In this document: piece by piece, positions 8,223 through 17,399 of the stretch
Layout: every line of letters starts with the position of its first letter
Numbering within the stretch: position 1 is the stretch's first letter
Assembly: GCF_014837235.1 (NCBI RefSeq)
Contig: NZ_JACYFT010000001.1
Span: 248,001 to 312,000, forward strand
Reading direction: 5' to 3'
Origin: Limnohabitans radicicola
Lineage (GTDB): Bacteria; Pseudomonadota; Gammaproteobacteria; Burkholderiales; Burkholderiaceae_C
DNA length: 64,000 nt
The notes under the pieces: model-generated
Told to the model about the DNA's origin: nothing
The model's input: only the letters and a program-made list of their open reading frames with translations
The model's database searches: none
Made by a program: the position numbers and the translations under genes

Positions 8223-10580
8223 TCAGGCTGCCGCAGCCTTGACCGCTTCGCAAGCCATCAAGATGCGCTCAGGCGTGGCGGGGGCGTCCATGCGTACCAC
8301 CACCTTGTGGTCAGCGCTGGCCGCCACCGCATCGCGCAAGGCGAAGAAAGCCGACAGGCCGAGCATCAAAGGCGGCTCGCCCGTGGCCTTGCTGTTGAAC
8401 GGCGTAGGCTTCAAGTTGGCGTTGTCGAACAAAGACACCTTGAAGTGCTCTGGAATGTCGCCCGCCACGGGAATCTTGTAGGTACTGGGGCCGTGCGTGA
8501 GCAGCTTGCCCTTTTTGTCCCAAATGCACTCTTCCATGGTGAGCCAGCCCATGCCTTGCACGTAGGCGCCTTCGATCTGGCCTTTGTCCAATGCGGGGTT
8601 GATGCTGCGGCCCACGTCGTGCACGATGTCCACGGCCTTGAGCCACCACTCGCCGGTGCGGGTGTCGATTTCCACTTCGCTCACGGCGGCGCCGTAGCAG
8701 TAGTAGTAGAACGCACGGCCGTTCAGGGTGGTGAAGTCGTATTTGATTTCGGGCGTCATGTAGAAACCCGTGACGCTCAAGCCCACGCGGTCGAGCCACG
8801 CTTGCTTGGTCACATCACCCCACTTCACCGACTTGCCGCCGCCATGCACTTCGTTGTTGGCAAAGGTCACATCGCCTTCGGCGCAGCCCAGCATGCGGGC
8901 GGCCACGGGCTTCAAGCGCTCTCGCATTTGCGCGGTGGCGTTCATGATGGCCGCGCCGTTGATGTCGGCACCGCTCGATGCGGATGTGGCCGACGCGTTG
9001 GGCACTTTTTGCGAGTCGGTGGCCGTGATGCGCACATGGTCCACGCTGATGCCCAAACCATCGGCACACACCTGCGCCATCTTGGTGTTGAGGCCCTGGC
9101 CCATTTCGGTGCCGCCGTGGTTGCAGCTCACCGAGCCGTCCATGTACACCACCAGCAATGCGCCGCCCTGGTTCAAGTGCGTAGCGGTGAAGCTGATGCC
9201 AAACTTCAAAGGCACGAGCGCAATGCCGCGCTTGCGGGTTTTGCTCTTGGCGTTGAAAGCTTGCACTGCGGCGCGGCGCTCGGCGTACTTCGACTCTTGC
9301 TCCACCTGCGCGATCACCTTGTCGCCCACCCAGTCTTCGATGAGCTGGTTGTATTGGGTGGTCATGGTGTCGGGCGTGCCGCTGATGGACGGGTCTTTGT
9401 AGAGGTTGAGCTTGCGCACTTCCAAGGGGTCTTTGCCCAAAGTCATCGCAATTTCGTCCATCACCGTCTCGATGCCGAACATGCCTTGTGGACCGCCGAA
9501 ACCGCGGAAAGCGGTGGCGCTTTGCGTGTTGGTTTTGCAGCGGTGGCTCACCAGCTTGAGCGCAGGCAAATGGTAGGTGTTGTCAATGTGAAGGCAAGCG
9601 CGATCGTTGACGGGGCCCGAGTAGTCGGTGCTGTAGCCGCAGCGCGACATGAGCGTGATGTCGGCACCCAAGACGCGGCCGTTGTCGTCAAAGCCCACTT
9701 CGTAGTCGATGCGGAAGTCGTGACGCTTGCCGGTGATGGTCATGTCGTCGTCGCGGTTCACACGCAGCTTGACCGGCTTGCCCAGCTTGTGCGCAGCCAA
9801 AGCAGCACTTTGGCTGAAGATGCTGGCGTTGCCTTCTTTGCCACCAAAGCCGCCACCCATTCGGCGGCAAATCACTTCGACGTCGTTGGTGTGCAGGTTC
9901 AGGGCGTGCGCAGCTTCGCGCTGGTTGCCGTCGGGGTGCTGGGTCGACACGTACAGCGTGAGCTGGCCGTCTTCTTTCGGCACCGCGTAAGTGATCTGGC
10001 CTTCCAGATAAAACTGCTCTTGCTGGCCGGTGCGGGTGGTGCCCTTGATCTTGTGCGGCGCGCTGGCAATGGCCGCAGCGGCATCACCGCGTGTGATGCC
10101 CTTGGGCGGCATGATGAAACTGCCCGCTTCCATGGCCTCTTCCACCGTCAAGATGGGCTTGAGTTCTTTCACCAAGACCTTGGCCTTTTTGGCGGCTTCA
10201 CGGGCGTAGAGCATGTCGCGCGCCACGACCACAGCCACGGCTTGGCCGACGAACTCGACCTTGCCAGCGGCGAGGAAAGGGTCATCGTGCACGATGGGGC
10301 CGCAGTTGTTTTCGCCAGGAATGTCTTTGGCAGTGTAAACCGCGACCACGCCGTGCTCTTTGAGGATAGCTTCGCGGTCAATGCCGTCACCAATCAATTC
10401 GCCGTGCGCCACGGGCGACAGAATGAGCGCGGCATACAAAGTGCCTGCATGCTCAGGGATGTCATCGATGTAGGTGGCCGAGCCCGTGACGTGCAGGTGC
10501 GCGGACTCGTGAACGATGTCGGTGCCTTGCTGAACGCCTGACACAGGCAGCAGGTTTTTGAGTGCGGTAGGAGCGTTCAT
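8223..10580 (-). CDS. xdhB: xanthine dehydrogenase molybdenum-binding subunit
   Basis: Large catalytic subunit of xanthine dehydrogenase, oxidising hypoxanthine/xanthine to urate at a molybdopterin centre. The 785 residues match bacterial XdhB. Visible motifs: the Moco-binding RMGGGFGGKE near residue 240, SATAFRGFGGPQGMF near 355, and TGEPPLMLG near the C-terminus, whose Glu is the catalytic base. It begins directly at the stop of xdhA (TGA then ATG with no gap), so the two are translationally coupled. No xdhC maturation gene follows; uppS comes next on the same strand after 95 bp. Confidence 0.96.
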   Translation of the reverse strand: MNAPTALKNLLPVSGVQQGTDIVHESAHLHVTGSATYIDDIPEHAGTLYAALILSPVAHGELIGDGIDREAILKEHGVVAVYTAKDIPGENNCGPIVHDDPFLAAGKVEFVGQAVAVVVARDMLYAREAAKKAKVLVKELKPILTVEEAMEAGSFIMPPKGITRGDAAAAIASAPHKIKGTTRTGQQEQFYLEGQITYAVPKEDGQLTLYVSTQHPDGNQREAAHALNLHTNDVEVICRRMGGGFGGKEGNASIFSQSAALAAHKLGKPVKLRVNRDDDMTITGKRHDFRIDYEVGFDDNGRVLGADITLMSRCGYSTDYSGPVNDRACLHIDNTYHLPALKLVSHRCKTNTQSATAFRGFGGPQGMFGIETVMDEIAMTLGKDPLEVRKLNLYKDPSISGTPDTMTTQYNQLIEDWVGDKVIAQVEQESKYAERRAAVQAFNAKSKTRKRGIALVPLKFGISFTATHLNQGGALLVVYMDGSVSCNHGGTEMGQGLNTKMAQVCADGLGISVDHVRITATDSQKVPNASATSASSGADINGAAIMNATAQMRERLKPVAARMLGCAEGDVTFANNEVHGGGKSVKWGDVTKQAWLDRVGLSVTGFYMTPEIKYDFTTLNGRAFYYYCYGAAVSEVEIDTRTGEWWLKAVDIVHDVGRSINPALDKGQIEGAYVQGMGWLTMEECIWDKKGKLLTHGPSTYKIPVAGDIPEHFKVSLFDNANLKPTPFNSKATGEPPLMLGLSAFFALRDAVAASADHKVVVRMDAPATPERILMACEAVKAAAA

Positions 10581-12053
10581 TCAAGCCACCTCTTTCTGTT
10601 CTTCAATGAATTCAAGGGCCAGGTTGCGCGCCACCAATGCGCGGTATGCCCATGTGGCACGCAAGCCGTCGCGTGCGGTGAAGCTCGCGGCAATAGCGGC
10701 GTCCAGGTCTGCGGCTTTCACGTCAGCGGGTGATTTGCCTTCGAGCATGGCTTCGAGTTTGGGCGCACGTGCTGGGAAGGGGCTCAGGCCGTTGTAGGCC
10801 AGCTTCACGCCAGACAGCTTGCCGCCTTTGAGCGTGTAACTGATGGCGGCGCAAGTGGCCGAAATGTCTTGCTCAAAACGCTTGCTCACCTTGTGGGCGC
10901 GGAACACTTGCCCCGCCACAGGCTTGGGCAACTCGACCGCTTCGATGAACTCACCGGCTTCGAGCACGTTTTTCTTCATGCCGGTGTAGAAGTTGTCCAG
11001 CAACACGTTGCGGGTCTTCTCGCCACGGCGCAACACGAGATTGGCACCCAACGCCAGCAAGCAAGGCATGGAGTCGCCAATCGGCGAACCGTTGGCAATG
11101 TTGCCCGCCAGTGTGGCAGTGGAGCGGATGGGGGGCGAGCCAAAGCGGCGCAGCACTTCGGTGAAGTCCGGGTAAGCCTGGGCGACCAGCGCTTCGACTT
11201 GCGTCAGCGACACGGCCGCGCCAATGCGCCAGGCCTTGTCGGTCTCTTGGATCTGACGCAGCTCAGCGACATTGCCCAGATACATGATGTGGTCGGGGCG
11301 GCTGAACTGCTTGTTGACCTGCAGACCGATCTCGGTGCTGCCGGCCAGCAGCGTGGTCGTGGGGTGCTTGACCAAGTAGTCGGCCACTTCGGCGATGGTG
11401 GCGGGCGAGACAAACTCGTTGCCCTTGCGTGTGCGCACCACCGGCTGGACGATGATCTCGCCGTCCAGGCTCAGCGTGGGCGTTTTGGCACGCTGGATCT
11501 CCTTGAGCAACGGCACATCGGCGCTGTCGTCGATCTTGAGCGCCTCGGGTTTGGCGCAAGCCTTGGTGGCCGATTCGATGATTGGCTTGTAGCCGGTGCA
11601 ACGGCACAGGTTGCCACTGAGTGAATCGGTGATCTGCTGGCGACTTGGGACGGGCAAGACCTGCACCAGGTTCACCAGGCTCATCACGATGCCGGGGGTG
11701 CAAAAGCCGCACTGCGAACCGTGGCACTTGACCATTTCCTCCTGCACCGGGTGCAGCGAGCCATCGGCTTTTTTCAGGCTCTCGATGGTCTTGACCGATT
11801 TGCCGTCCAGCGAAGGCAACAACTGGATGCACGAATTGGTAGCCACATAGTCGACGCCCGTACCCGCAGCATTGAGCTCACCCACCATGACCACGCAGGC
11901 GCCGCAATCGCCTTCGGCGCAGCCCTCTTTGGTGCCGGTGCGGTGCAATTGTTCGCGCAGGTAGTCCAGAACAGTGGTGGTGCGGCGCTCGCCTTGAGCT
12001 TCAACGATGCGGCCGTCGAGCACAAAGCGCACGGTGTTGGTGACTTGGGTCAT
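10581..12053 (-). CDS. xdhA: xanthine dehydrogenase small subunit (2Fe-2S/FAD)
   Basis: Electron-transfer subunit of xanthine dehydrogenase, 490 residues. The N-terminal plant-type 2Fe-2S cluster motif CAEGDCGACVV lies at about residues 39-49; the second cluster is bound by CGFCTPGIVMS near 117 and LCRCTGYKPI near 149. The C-terminal half is the FAD-binding domain, with GSTEIGLQVNK and TLAGNIANGSPIGDSMP. It is the first gene of xdhAB. The start ATG 12053 agrees with the family. No good Shine-Dalgarno is visible upstream. Confidence 0.96.
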   Translation of the reverse strand: MTQVTNTVRFVLDGRIVEAQGERRTTTVLDYLREQLHRTGTKEGCAEGDCGACVVMVGELNAAGTGVDYVATNSCIQLLPSLDGKSVKTIESLKKADGSLHPVQEEMVKCHGSQCGFCTPGIVMSLVNLVQVLPVPSRQQITDSLSGNLCRCTGYKPIIESATKACAKPEALKIDDSADVPLLKEIQRAKTPTLSLDGEIIVQPVVRTRKGNEFVSPATIAEVADYLVKHPTTTLLAGSTEIGLQVNKQFSRPDHIMYLGNVAELRQIQETDKAWRIGAAVSLTQVEALVAQAYPDFTEVLRRFGSPPIRSTATLAGNIANGSPIGDSMPCLLALGANLVLRRGEKTRNVLLDNFYTGMKKNVLEAGEFIEAVELPKPVAGQVFRAHKVSKRFEQDISATCAAISYTLKGGKLSGVKLAYNGLSPFPARAPKLEAMLEGKSPADVKAADLDAAIAASFTARDGLRATWAYRALVARNLALEFIEEQKEVA

Positions 12054-12138
12054 GGTGAGGGAGTGAGGATAAATAAACGTCAGGCCCTGATTTTAAAGAA
12101 CCGGGGCCTTGTCGGGCGGGTTTGGCGACGGATTAATT

Positions 12139-12177
12139 GGGATCTGACCCCGATTGATTCAATGGGGGTCAGATCCC
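12139..12177. repeat. GGGGTCAG-type palindromic repeat between xdhA and uraH
   Basis: An inverted repeat: GGGATCTGACCCC (12139-12151) pairs perfectly with GGGGTCAGATCCC (12165-12177) across a 13-nt loop. It sits between the start of xdhA and the end of uraH, so it could also stop uraH transcription. A related element sits inside hrpA at 53287-53330. Such GGGGTCAGA palindromes are dispersed extragenic repeats in many proteobacteria. Confidence 0.75.
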
Positions 12178-12184
12178 CATTGTT

Positions 12185-12538
12185 TCAGGAACCGCGGTAG
12201 GTCGAATAGCTCCAGGGGCTGGCGAGCAGGGGCACGTGGTAGTGCTGGTCTTCGTGGGCCACGCCAAAGTCCAGGCTGACTTTGTTCAAAAAGTTCGGCT
12301 CGGGCAGCTGAACGCCCTTGGCCTGGAAGTAGCCCGCCACGTCAAACACCAGGCGGTACGTGCCTTTGCGCAGGCTGGCGTGGTCGTACAGCATGCCATC
12401 GGGGTTGCGGCCATCGTGGTTCAGGGTGAAGCTTTTGACCAAGGTGGCCTGCTCGCCCTGCGTGGTGTAGAGGGCCACCTGCATGCCTGCGGCGGGGCAG
12501 CCGTGCATGGTGTCCAGAACGTGTGTGCTCAATCCCAT
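12185..12538 (-). CDS. uraH: 5-hydroxyisourate hydrolase
   Basis: Transthyretin-like enzyme hydrolysing 5-hydroxyisourate to OHCU in urate breakdown. The 117-residue length is typical. Signatures: LSTHVLDTMHGCPAAGM at the N-terminus with the first active-site His, NHDGRNPDG around residues 40-48, and the diagnostic C-terminal YRGS. It is divergent from the gntR-puuE operon and shares the 12539-12670 control region, which carries the TGTATACA palindrome. The next step (OHCU decarboxylase) is encoded in the uraD-allC fusion. Confidence 0.96.
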   Translation of the reverse strand: MGLSTHVLDTMHGCPAAGMQVALYTTQGEQATLVKSFTLNHDGRNPDGMLYDHASLRKGTYRLVFDVAGYFQAKGVQLPEPNFLNKVSLDFGVAHEDQHYHVPLLASPWSYSTYRGS

Positions 12539-12604
12539 GGTTTTGCTCGCTTTTCAACAGTTTTCAAAAGTTGGATGGGGCACGCCGCATCCAGTCGACC
12601 AAAG

Positions 12605-12612
12605 TGTATACA
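12605..12612. promoter_or_regulatory. candidate GntR operator TGTATACA (uraH/gntR)
   Basis: A perfect 8-bp palindrome, TGTATACA, in the divergent region between uraH and the GntR gene. The same palindrome occurs at 17400-17407 before the purine permease. It overlaps possible -10 elements (TACAAT on plus). FCD-type GntR proteins bind short palindromes of this kind, so this is the likely site for the adjacent regulator. Confidence 0.5.
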
Positions 12613-12670
12613 ATTTTCAATTGGGTGGCTATCATGGGCACCCACAAGACAAACCCGATCTGCCAGAGAC

Positions 12671-13336
12671 ATGGAAACTTCGACCACCCACCACATTGTC
12701 GAGTCGCTCACGCGGGCGATTGTGGAACACCGCTTGCTGCCCGGCGCCAAGCTGGTGGAGCAAAAACTGGCCGACCACTTTGGTGTCTCCCGCACGCTGG
12801 TGCGGCAGGCCCTCTTCCAGCTGGCGCAAAACCGTTTGATCAAGCTCGAACCGGCCCGAGGCGCCTTTGTCGCCGCGCCCTCTGTGGAGGAAGCCCAGCA
12901 GGTGTTTGCCGTGCGCCGCATGCTGGAAGCCGAGATGACCCGTGCCTTTGTGCAGCAAGTCACCCCTGAGCAGATCAGCGCCTTGCAGGCGCACATCGTG
13001 CAGGAGCGCGCCGCCGTGAGCCAGGGCGATGTGCCGGGCCGCACCGAGCTGCTGGGCGACTTCCATGTGCGCATGGCCGAGCTGATGGGCAACCAGGTGC
13101 TGGCCCAGGTGCTCGGCGAGCTGATCTCGCGCTGCGCCCTGATCACCCTGATGTACCAATCGCGCAACGAAGCCGAGCACTCCACCGACGAGCATGAAGC
13201 CATCGTCGCTGCGCTGGCTGCAAAAGACAGCGACCAAGCCGTGCAGCTGATGCACGAACACCTGCTGCACGTCGAAGAAAGCCTGACCTTTGACCGCCAG
13301 GTGCCGACCCACGACATTTCTCTGGCCCTGGCCTGA
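12671..13336 (+). CDS. GntR family (FadR/FCD type) transcriptional regulator
   Basis: A 221-residue DNA-binding regulator. The N-terminal winged helix-turn-helix (IVEHRLLPGAKLVEQKLADHFGVSRTLVRQAL, about 16-47) is the GntR signature; the C-terminal FCD ligand domain spans about 75-205 with the metal/ligand His and Asp pattern of the family (FHVRMAELMGN). The frame is open far upstream, but ATG 12671 gives the usual N-terminus. It heads the puuE-uraD/allC-M20 operon and faces uraH, so it most likely controls purine degradation in response to a pathway intermediate; this is inferred from context. Confidence 0.9.
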   Translation: METSTTHHIVESLTRAIVEHRLLPGAKLVEQKLADHFGVSRTLVRQALFQLAQNRLIKLEPARGAFVAAPSVEEAQQVFAVRRMLEAEMTRAFVQQVTPEQISALQAHIVQERAAVSQGDVPGRTELLGDFHVRMAELMGNQVLAQVLGELISRCALITLMYQSRNEAEHSTDEHEAIVAALAAKDSDQAVQLMHEHLLHVEESLTFDRQVPTHDISLALA

Positions 13337-13357
13337 CCCCTTGCACCGAACACCGCC

Positions 13358-14308
13358 ATGAGCACCTACGATTCCACCCTCCCCTACCCCCGCGACTTGA
13401 AAGGCTACGGCCGCCATGTGCCGCACGCCCAGTGGCCGGGCGGCGCACGTGTGGCCGTGCAGTTTGTGCTGAATTACGAAGAAGGCGGCGAAAACTCGGT
13501 GCTGCATGGCGATGCCGGCTCCGAGCAGTTCCTGTCCGAGATGTTCAACCCCGCATCCTTCCCCGAGCGGCACATCAGCATGGAAGGCATCTACGAGTAC
13601 GGCTCTCGGGCGGGCGTGTGGCGCATCCTGCGCGAGTTTGAAAAGCGAGGCCTGCCGCTCACCGTCTTTGGCGTGGCCACCGCCCTGCAAAAACACCCAG
13701 AATTAACGGCCGCGTTCAAAGAGCTGGGCTACGACATCGCCTGCCACGGCCTCAAGTGGATTCACTACCAAAACATCGACGAAGCCACCGAACGCGCGCA
13801 CATGGCCGAAGCGATGGAGATCATTCAGAAGCTGACCGGCGAGCGGCCCTTGGGCTGGTACACCGGGCGCGACAGCCCCAACACCCGGCGCCTGGTGGCC
13901 GACTTTGGCGGCTTTGAGTACGACAGCGACTACTACGGCGACGACCTGCCCTTCTGGATGAAGGTACGCAAGTCAGACGGTACCGATGCACCGCAACTGA
14001 TCGTGCCTTACACCCTGGACTGCAACGACATGCGCTTTGCGCTGCCGCAGGGCTATTCGCACGCCGACCCGTTTTTCCAGTACATGAAAGACACCTTTGA
14101 CGCGCTGTACGCCGAAGGCAATCCTGATGGCGACAACGCGCCCAAGATGATGAGCATCGGCATGCACTGCCGGCTGCTGGGCCGCCCGGGCCGCATCACC
14201 GCGCTGCAACGCTTTCTGGACCACATCCAGTCGCACGACAAAGTCTGGGTGGCGCGCCGCATCGACATTGCGCAGCACTGGAAGGCGACCCACCCCTACA
14301 AGGATTGA
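13358..14308 (+). CDS. puuE: allantoinase PuuE (polysaccharide deacetylase fold)
   Basis: Cofactor-independent allantoinase hydrolysing allantoin to allantoate. The 316 residues match PuuE, which belongs to the NodB/polysaccharide deacetylase family and is unrelated to the metal AllB. Characteristic stretches: RVAVQFVLNYEEGGE near residue 30, SMEGIYEYGSRAGVWRILREFE near 72, and the deacetylase-like DIACHGLKWIHYQN near 127. It begins 21 bp after gntR, and its TGA is followed within 3 bp by the ATG of the uraD-allC fusion. All members of this operon act on urate-derived ureides. Confidence 0.95.
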   Translation: MSTYDSTLPYPRDLKGYGRHVPHAQWPGGARVAVQFVLNYEEGGENSVLHGDAGSEQFLSEMFNPASFPERHISMEGIYEYGSRAGVWRILREFEKRGLPLTVFGVATALQKHPELTAAFKELGYDIACHGLKWIHYQNIDEATERAHMAEAMEIIQKLTGERPLGWYTGRDSPNTRRLVADFGGFEYDSDYYGDDLPFWMKVRKSDGTDAPQLIVPYTLDCNDMRFALPQGYSHADPFFQYMKDTFDALYAEGNPDGDNAPKMMSIGMHCRLLGRPGRITALQRFLDHIQSHDKVWVARRIDIAQHWKATHPYKD

Positions 14309-14310
14309 AC

Positions 14311-16086
14311 ATGGCCCTGACCCTGGAACAACTCAACAGCGCGTCGCACGCCGACGCAGCGAACATGCTCGACGGCCTGTACGAGCATTCGCCCTGGATC
14401 GCCGAGCAGGCGCTGGCCCAGCGCCCCTTCACCTCGCTGGCGCACCTCAAGCACACCATGTGCGAGGTGCTGGCACACGCCGGGCGCGAGGCGCAACTCG
14501 GCCTGATCCGCGCTCACCCTGAACTCGCGGGCAAGGCCATGGTCAGCAAGACGCTGACAGCCGAGTCCACCAACGAGCAGACCAAGGCGGGCCTGACAGA
14601 CTGCACGCCCGAAGAGTTCGCCAAAATCCAAAAGCTCAACGCCGACTACAACGCCAAGTTTGGCTGGCCCTTTATCCTGGCCGTGCGCGGCCCGCGCGGT
14701 GTGGGCTTGAACAAGCAGCAGATCATCGACGCGTTCGAGCGTCGCCTGCATGGGCACCCCCAATTCGAACTGGCTGAGTGCCTGCGCAACATCCACCGCA
14801 TCGTCGAGATCCGCCTGAACGACAAGTTCGGCGTGGAACCCACCCTGGGCCACCAGGTCTGGGACTGGCAGGAAAAGCTGGCGCAACACTCCGACCCCGG
14901 CTTTGCCGAAGCAGGCCAACTCACCGTCACCTACCTCACCGACGCGCACCGGGCCTGCGCCCAGCGCATCACCCAAAACATGCGCGACTGCGGCTTTGAC
15001 GAGGTCTACACCGACGCCGTGGGCAATGTGGTGGGGCGCTACCATCCGGCCACTGTGGGCGGCAAATACCTCTTGACCGGCAGCCACTACGACACCGTGC
15101 GCAATGGTGGCAAATACGACGGTCGCTTGGGCATCTTTGTGCCCATGGCCTGCGTGCAGCAGCTGCACCAACAAGGCAAACGCCTGCCCTTTGGCATCGA
15201 GGTCGTGGCCTTTGCCGAAGAAGAAGGCCAGCGCTACAAAGCCACCTTCCTGGGCTCTGGCGCACTGATCGGCGACTTCAAGCCCGAATGGCTGGAGCAG
15301 CAAGACGCCGACGGCATCACCATGCGTGCGGCCATGCAGCACGCGGGTCTGTGCGTGGACGACATCCCCAAAATTCAACGCGACCCGGCGCAGTACCTCG
15401 GCTTTGTCGAAGTCCACATCGAACAAGGCCCGGTGCTCAACGAAGTCAACATCCCACTGGGCGTGGTCACGTCGATCAACGGCAGCGTGCGCTACCTGTG
15501 CGAAGTGATTGGCACCGCCAGCCACGCAGGCACCACCCCCATGGATCGCCGCCGCGACGCAGCCTGCGCTGTGGCCGAACTGGCGCTCTACATGGAGCAG
15601 CGCGCTGCCAAGGATGGCGACAGCGTGGCCACCATCGGCCAACTCAACGTGCCCAATGGCTCGATCAACGTGGTGCCTGGCCGCTGCAGTTTCAGCCTGG
15701 ACATGCGCGCCCCCACCGATGCACAGCGCGATGCGCTGGTGGCCGATGTGATGGCGCAGCTGCAAAGCATTTGCGAGCGCCGCAGCGTACGCTACACCGC
15801 CGAGCTGACCATGAGCGCCGCCGCCGCGCCCAGCGCCCCCGAGTGGCAAGCCCGCTGGGAACGCGCCGTGAGCGCCTTGGGTGTGCCGCTGTTCAAGCTG
15901 CCCAGCGGCGCAGGCCACGACGCCATGAAGCTGCACGAAGTGATGCCGCAAGCCATGCTGTTCGTGCGTGGCGAAAACGCGGGCATCAGCCACAACCCGC
16001 TCGAATCCACCACCAGCGACGACATGCAACTGTGCGTCGACGCTTTCACCCATGTTCTGAATCAACTTTCGCAGGAATTGTCATGA
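14311..16086 (+). CDS. bifunctional OHCU decarboxylase / allantoate amidohydrolase fusion
   Basis: A 591-residue fusion of two pathway enzymes. Residues about 1-170 are OHCU decarboxylase (UraD): the catalytic His in RAHPELAGK (about 69), STNEQ, and FGWPFILAVRG. Residues about 180-591 are an M20-type allantoate amidohydrolase (AllC/HpxK): metal ligands in TGSHYDTV (His ~259), KYDGRLG (Asp ~270), FAEEEGQRY (Glu ~304), HIEQGPVL, and a C-terminal SHNPLE. The first half makes S-allantoin from OHCU, the second removes a carbamoyl group from allantoate with release of ammonia and CO2. PuuE, acting between these two steps, is encoded just upstream. ATG 14311 is chosen; TTG 14305 is also in frame. 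The stop overlaps the next start (ATGA). Confidence 0.93.
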   Translation: MALTLEQLNSASHADAANMLDGLYEHSPWIAEQALAQRPFTSLAHLKHTMCEVLAHAGREAQLGLIRAHPELAGKAMVSKTLTAESTNEQTKAGLTDCTPEEFAKIQKLNADYNAKFGWPFILAVRGPRGVGLNKQQIIDAFERRLHGHPQFELAECLRNIHRIVEIRLNDKFGVEPTLGHQVWDWQEKLAQHSDPGFAEAGQLTVTYLTDAHRACAQRITQNMRDCGFDEVYTDAVGNVVGRYHPATVGGKYLLTGSHYDTVRNGGKYDGRLGIFVPMACVQQLHQQGKRLPFGIEVVAFAEEEGQRYKATFLGSGALIGDFKPEWLEQQDADGITMRAAMQHAGLCVDDIPKIQRDPAQYLGFVEVHIEQGPVLNEVNIPLGVVTSINGSVRYLCEVIGTASHAGTTPMDRRRDAACAVAELALYMEQRAAKDGDSVATIGQLNVPNGSINVVPGRCSFSLDMRAPTDAQRDALVADVMAQLQSICERRSVRYTAELTMSAAAAPSAPEWQARWERAVSALGVPLFKLPSGAGHDAMKLHEVMPQAMLFVRGENAGISHNPLESTTSDDMQLCVDAFTHVLNQLSQELS

Positions 16087-17336
16087 GCGCCACCCCAGCC
16101 CAATACCAACAACTCGATGCTTGGATCGACGCGCACTTCGACGAGCAGGTCAAGTTCCTGCAGGCCCTGGTGCAGGTGCCCACCGACACGCCACCGGGCA
16201 ACAATGCGCCGCACGCCGAGCGCACGGCCGAGCTGCTCAAAGGCTTTGGTTACGAAGCAGAAAAACACGCTGTGCCCGAGGCCGACGTGAAGGCTTATGG
16301 TCTGGAGTCGATCACCAACCTGATCGTGCGCCGCCAATACGGCGCAGGCAAAACCATTGCCCTGAACGCCCACGGCGACGTGGTGCCCCCGGGCGAAGGC
16401 TGGACGCACGCGCCCTACGGCGGCGAGATCGACAACGGCGCCATGTACGGCCGCGCCACCGCCGTGAGCAAGAGCGATTTTTCCACCTTCACCTTTGCCA
16501 CCCGCGCGCTCGAATCTCTGGGCACCCCGCTCAAAGGCGGTGTGGAACTGCACTTCACCTACGACGAAGAGTTTGGCGGCGAGATGGGCCCCGGCTGGCT
16601 GCTGGCCAAAGGCCTGACCAAACCCGATTTGATGATTGCGGCGGGTTTCAGCTACCAGGTGGTCACCGCCCACAACGGCTGCCTGCAAATGGAAGTGACA
16701 GTGCAAGGCGAGATGGCCCACGCGGCCATCCCCGACAGCGGCACCGATGCGCTGCAAGGCGCGGTGCACATCCTGAACGCGCTGCATGCTCTGAACGCAC
16801 AGTACCTGAAAGTCACTTCCCAGGTCGAAGGCATCACCCACCCCTATCTGAACGTGGGCCAGATCAGTGGCGGCACCAACACCAACGTCGTGCCCGGCAA
16901 GGTCGTCTTCAAACTCGACCGCCGCATGATCCCCGAAGAGAACCCCGCCGAAGTGGAAGCCAGCATCCGCCAGACCATTGACGACGCCGCCGCCACCTTC
17001 AACCCGCCGCGTGGTGGGAAAGAACTCAAAGTGGACGTGCGCCGCATGCTGCTGGCCAACGCCATGAAGCCGCTGGCGGGCAACCAGCCCCTGGTGGACG
17101 CGATCCAAAAGCACGGCGGCGAAGTCTTTGGCGAAGCCATCCCCGCCGTGGGCACGCCGCTCTACACCGACGTGCGCCTGTACGTGGAACGCGGCATCCC
17201 CGGCGTGATCTACGGTGCAGGCCCCCGCAGCGTGCGCGAGTCCAACGCCAAGCGCTCAGACGAACATGTGCAACTCGAAGACCTGCGCCGGGCCACCAAG
17301 GTGGTGGCGCGCACGCTGCTGGATTTGCTCGCTTGA
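16083..17336 (+). CDS. M20 family metallohydrolase of the ureide operon
   Basis: A 417-residue ArgE/DapE-like amidohydrolase. First metal ligands are in ALNAHGDVV (His ~97, Asp ~99) and the catalytic Glu pair in DEEFGGE (~161-167). The segment that normally reads GRGxxDMK, holding the bridging Asp, reads GRATAVSK here (~123-130), with Val at the Asp position and a D two residues after the Lys. This may mark a subfamily or a changed metal site. It overlaps the uraD-allC stop by ATGA and ends the operon before a terminator. It may act on a ureide such as ureidoglycolate or a related carbamoyl compound; the substrate cannot be read from the sequence. Confidence 0.85.
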   Translation: MSATPAQYQQLDAWIDAHFDEQVKFLQALVQVPTDTPPGNNAPHAERTAELLKGFGYEAEKHAVPEADVKAYGLESITNLIVRRQYGAGKTIALNAHGDVVPPGEGWTHAPYGGEIDNGAMYGRATAVSKSDFSTFTFATRALESLGTPLKGGVELHFTYDEEFGGEMGPGWLLAKGLTKPDLMIAAGFSYQVVTAHNGCLQMEVTVQGEMAHAAIPDSGTDALQGAVHILNALHALNAQYLKVTSQVEGITHPYLNVGQISGGTNTNVVPGKVVFKLDRRMIPEENPAEVEASIRQTIDDAAATFNPPRGGKELKVDVRRMLLANAMKPLAGNQPLVDAIQKHGGEVFGEAIPAVGTPLYTDVRLYVERGIPGVIYGAGPRSVRESNAKRSDEHVQLEDLRRATKVVARTLLDLLA

Positions 17337-17343
17337 CCCGCAC

Positions 17344-17375
17344 CCCTGCCTGAGGTACGCCAGAGGCAGGGTTTT
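17344..17375 (+). terminator. terminator of the gntR-puuE-allC-M20 operon
   Basis: CCCTGCCT (17344-17351) pairs with AGGCAGGG (17364-17371) over a 12-nt loop and is followed by TTTT. It lies 8 bp after the M20 gene and before the purine permease promoter. Confidence 0.7.
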
Positions 17376-17399
17376 CACGCATCCACACCCCTCCTGTTT

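Noticed and set aside
8148-10541. Long open frame on the plus strand opposite xdhB
   Set aside because: It is the antisense shadow of a conserved gene, rich in His/Gly/Val/Gln with no family motif; a by-product of high G+C.
12576-12595. Possible sigma-54 promoter GGGGCACGCC... before gntR
   Set aside because: The -24-like GGCACG is followed by CATCC instead of GC at the required distance; the GG-N10-GC rule fails.
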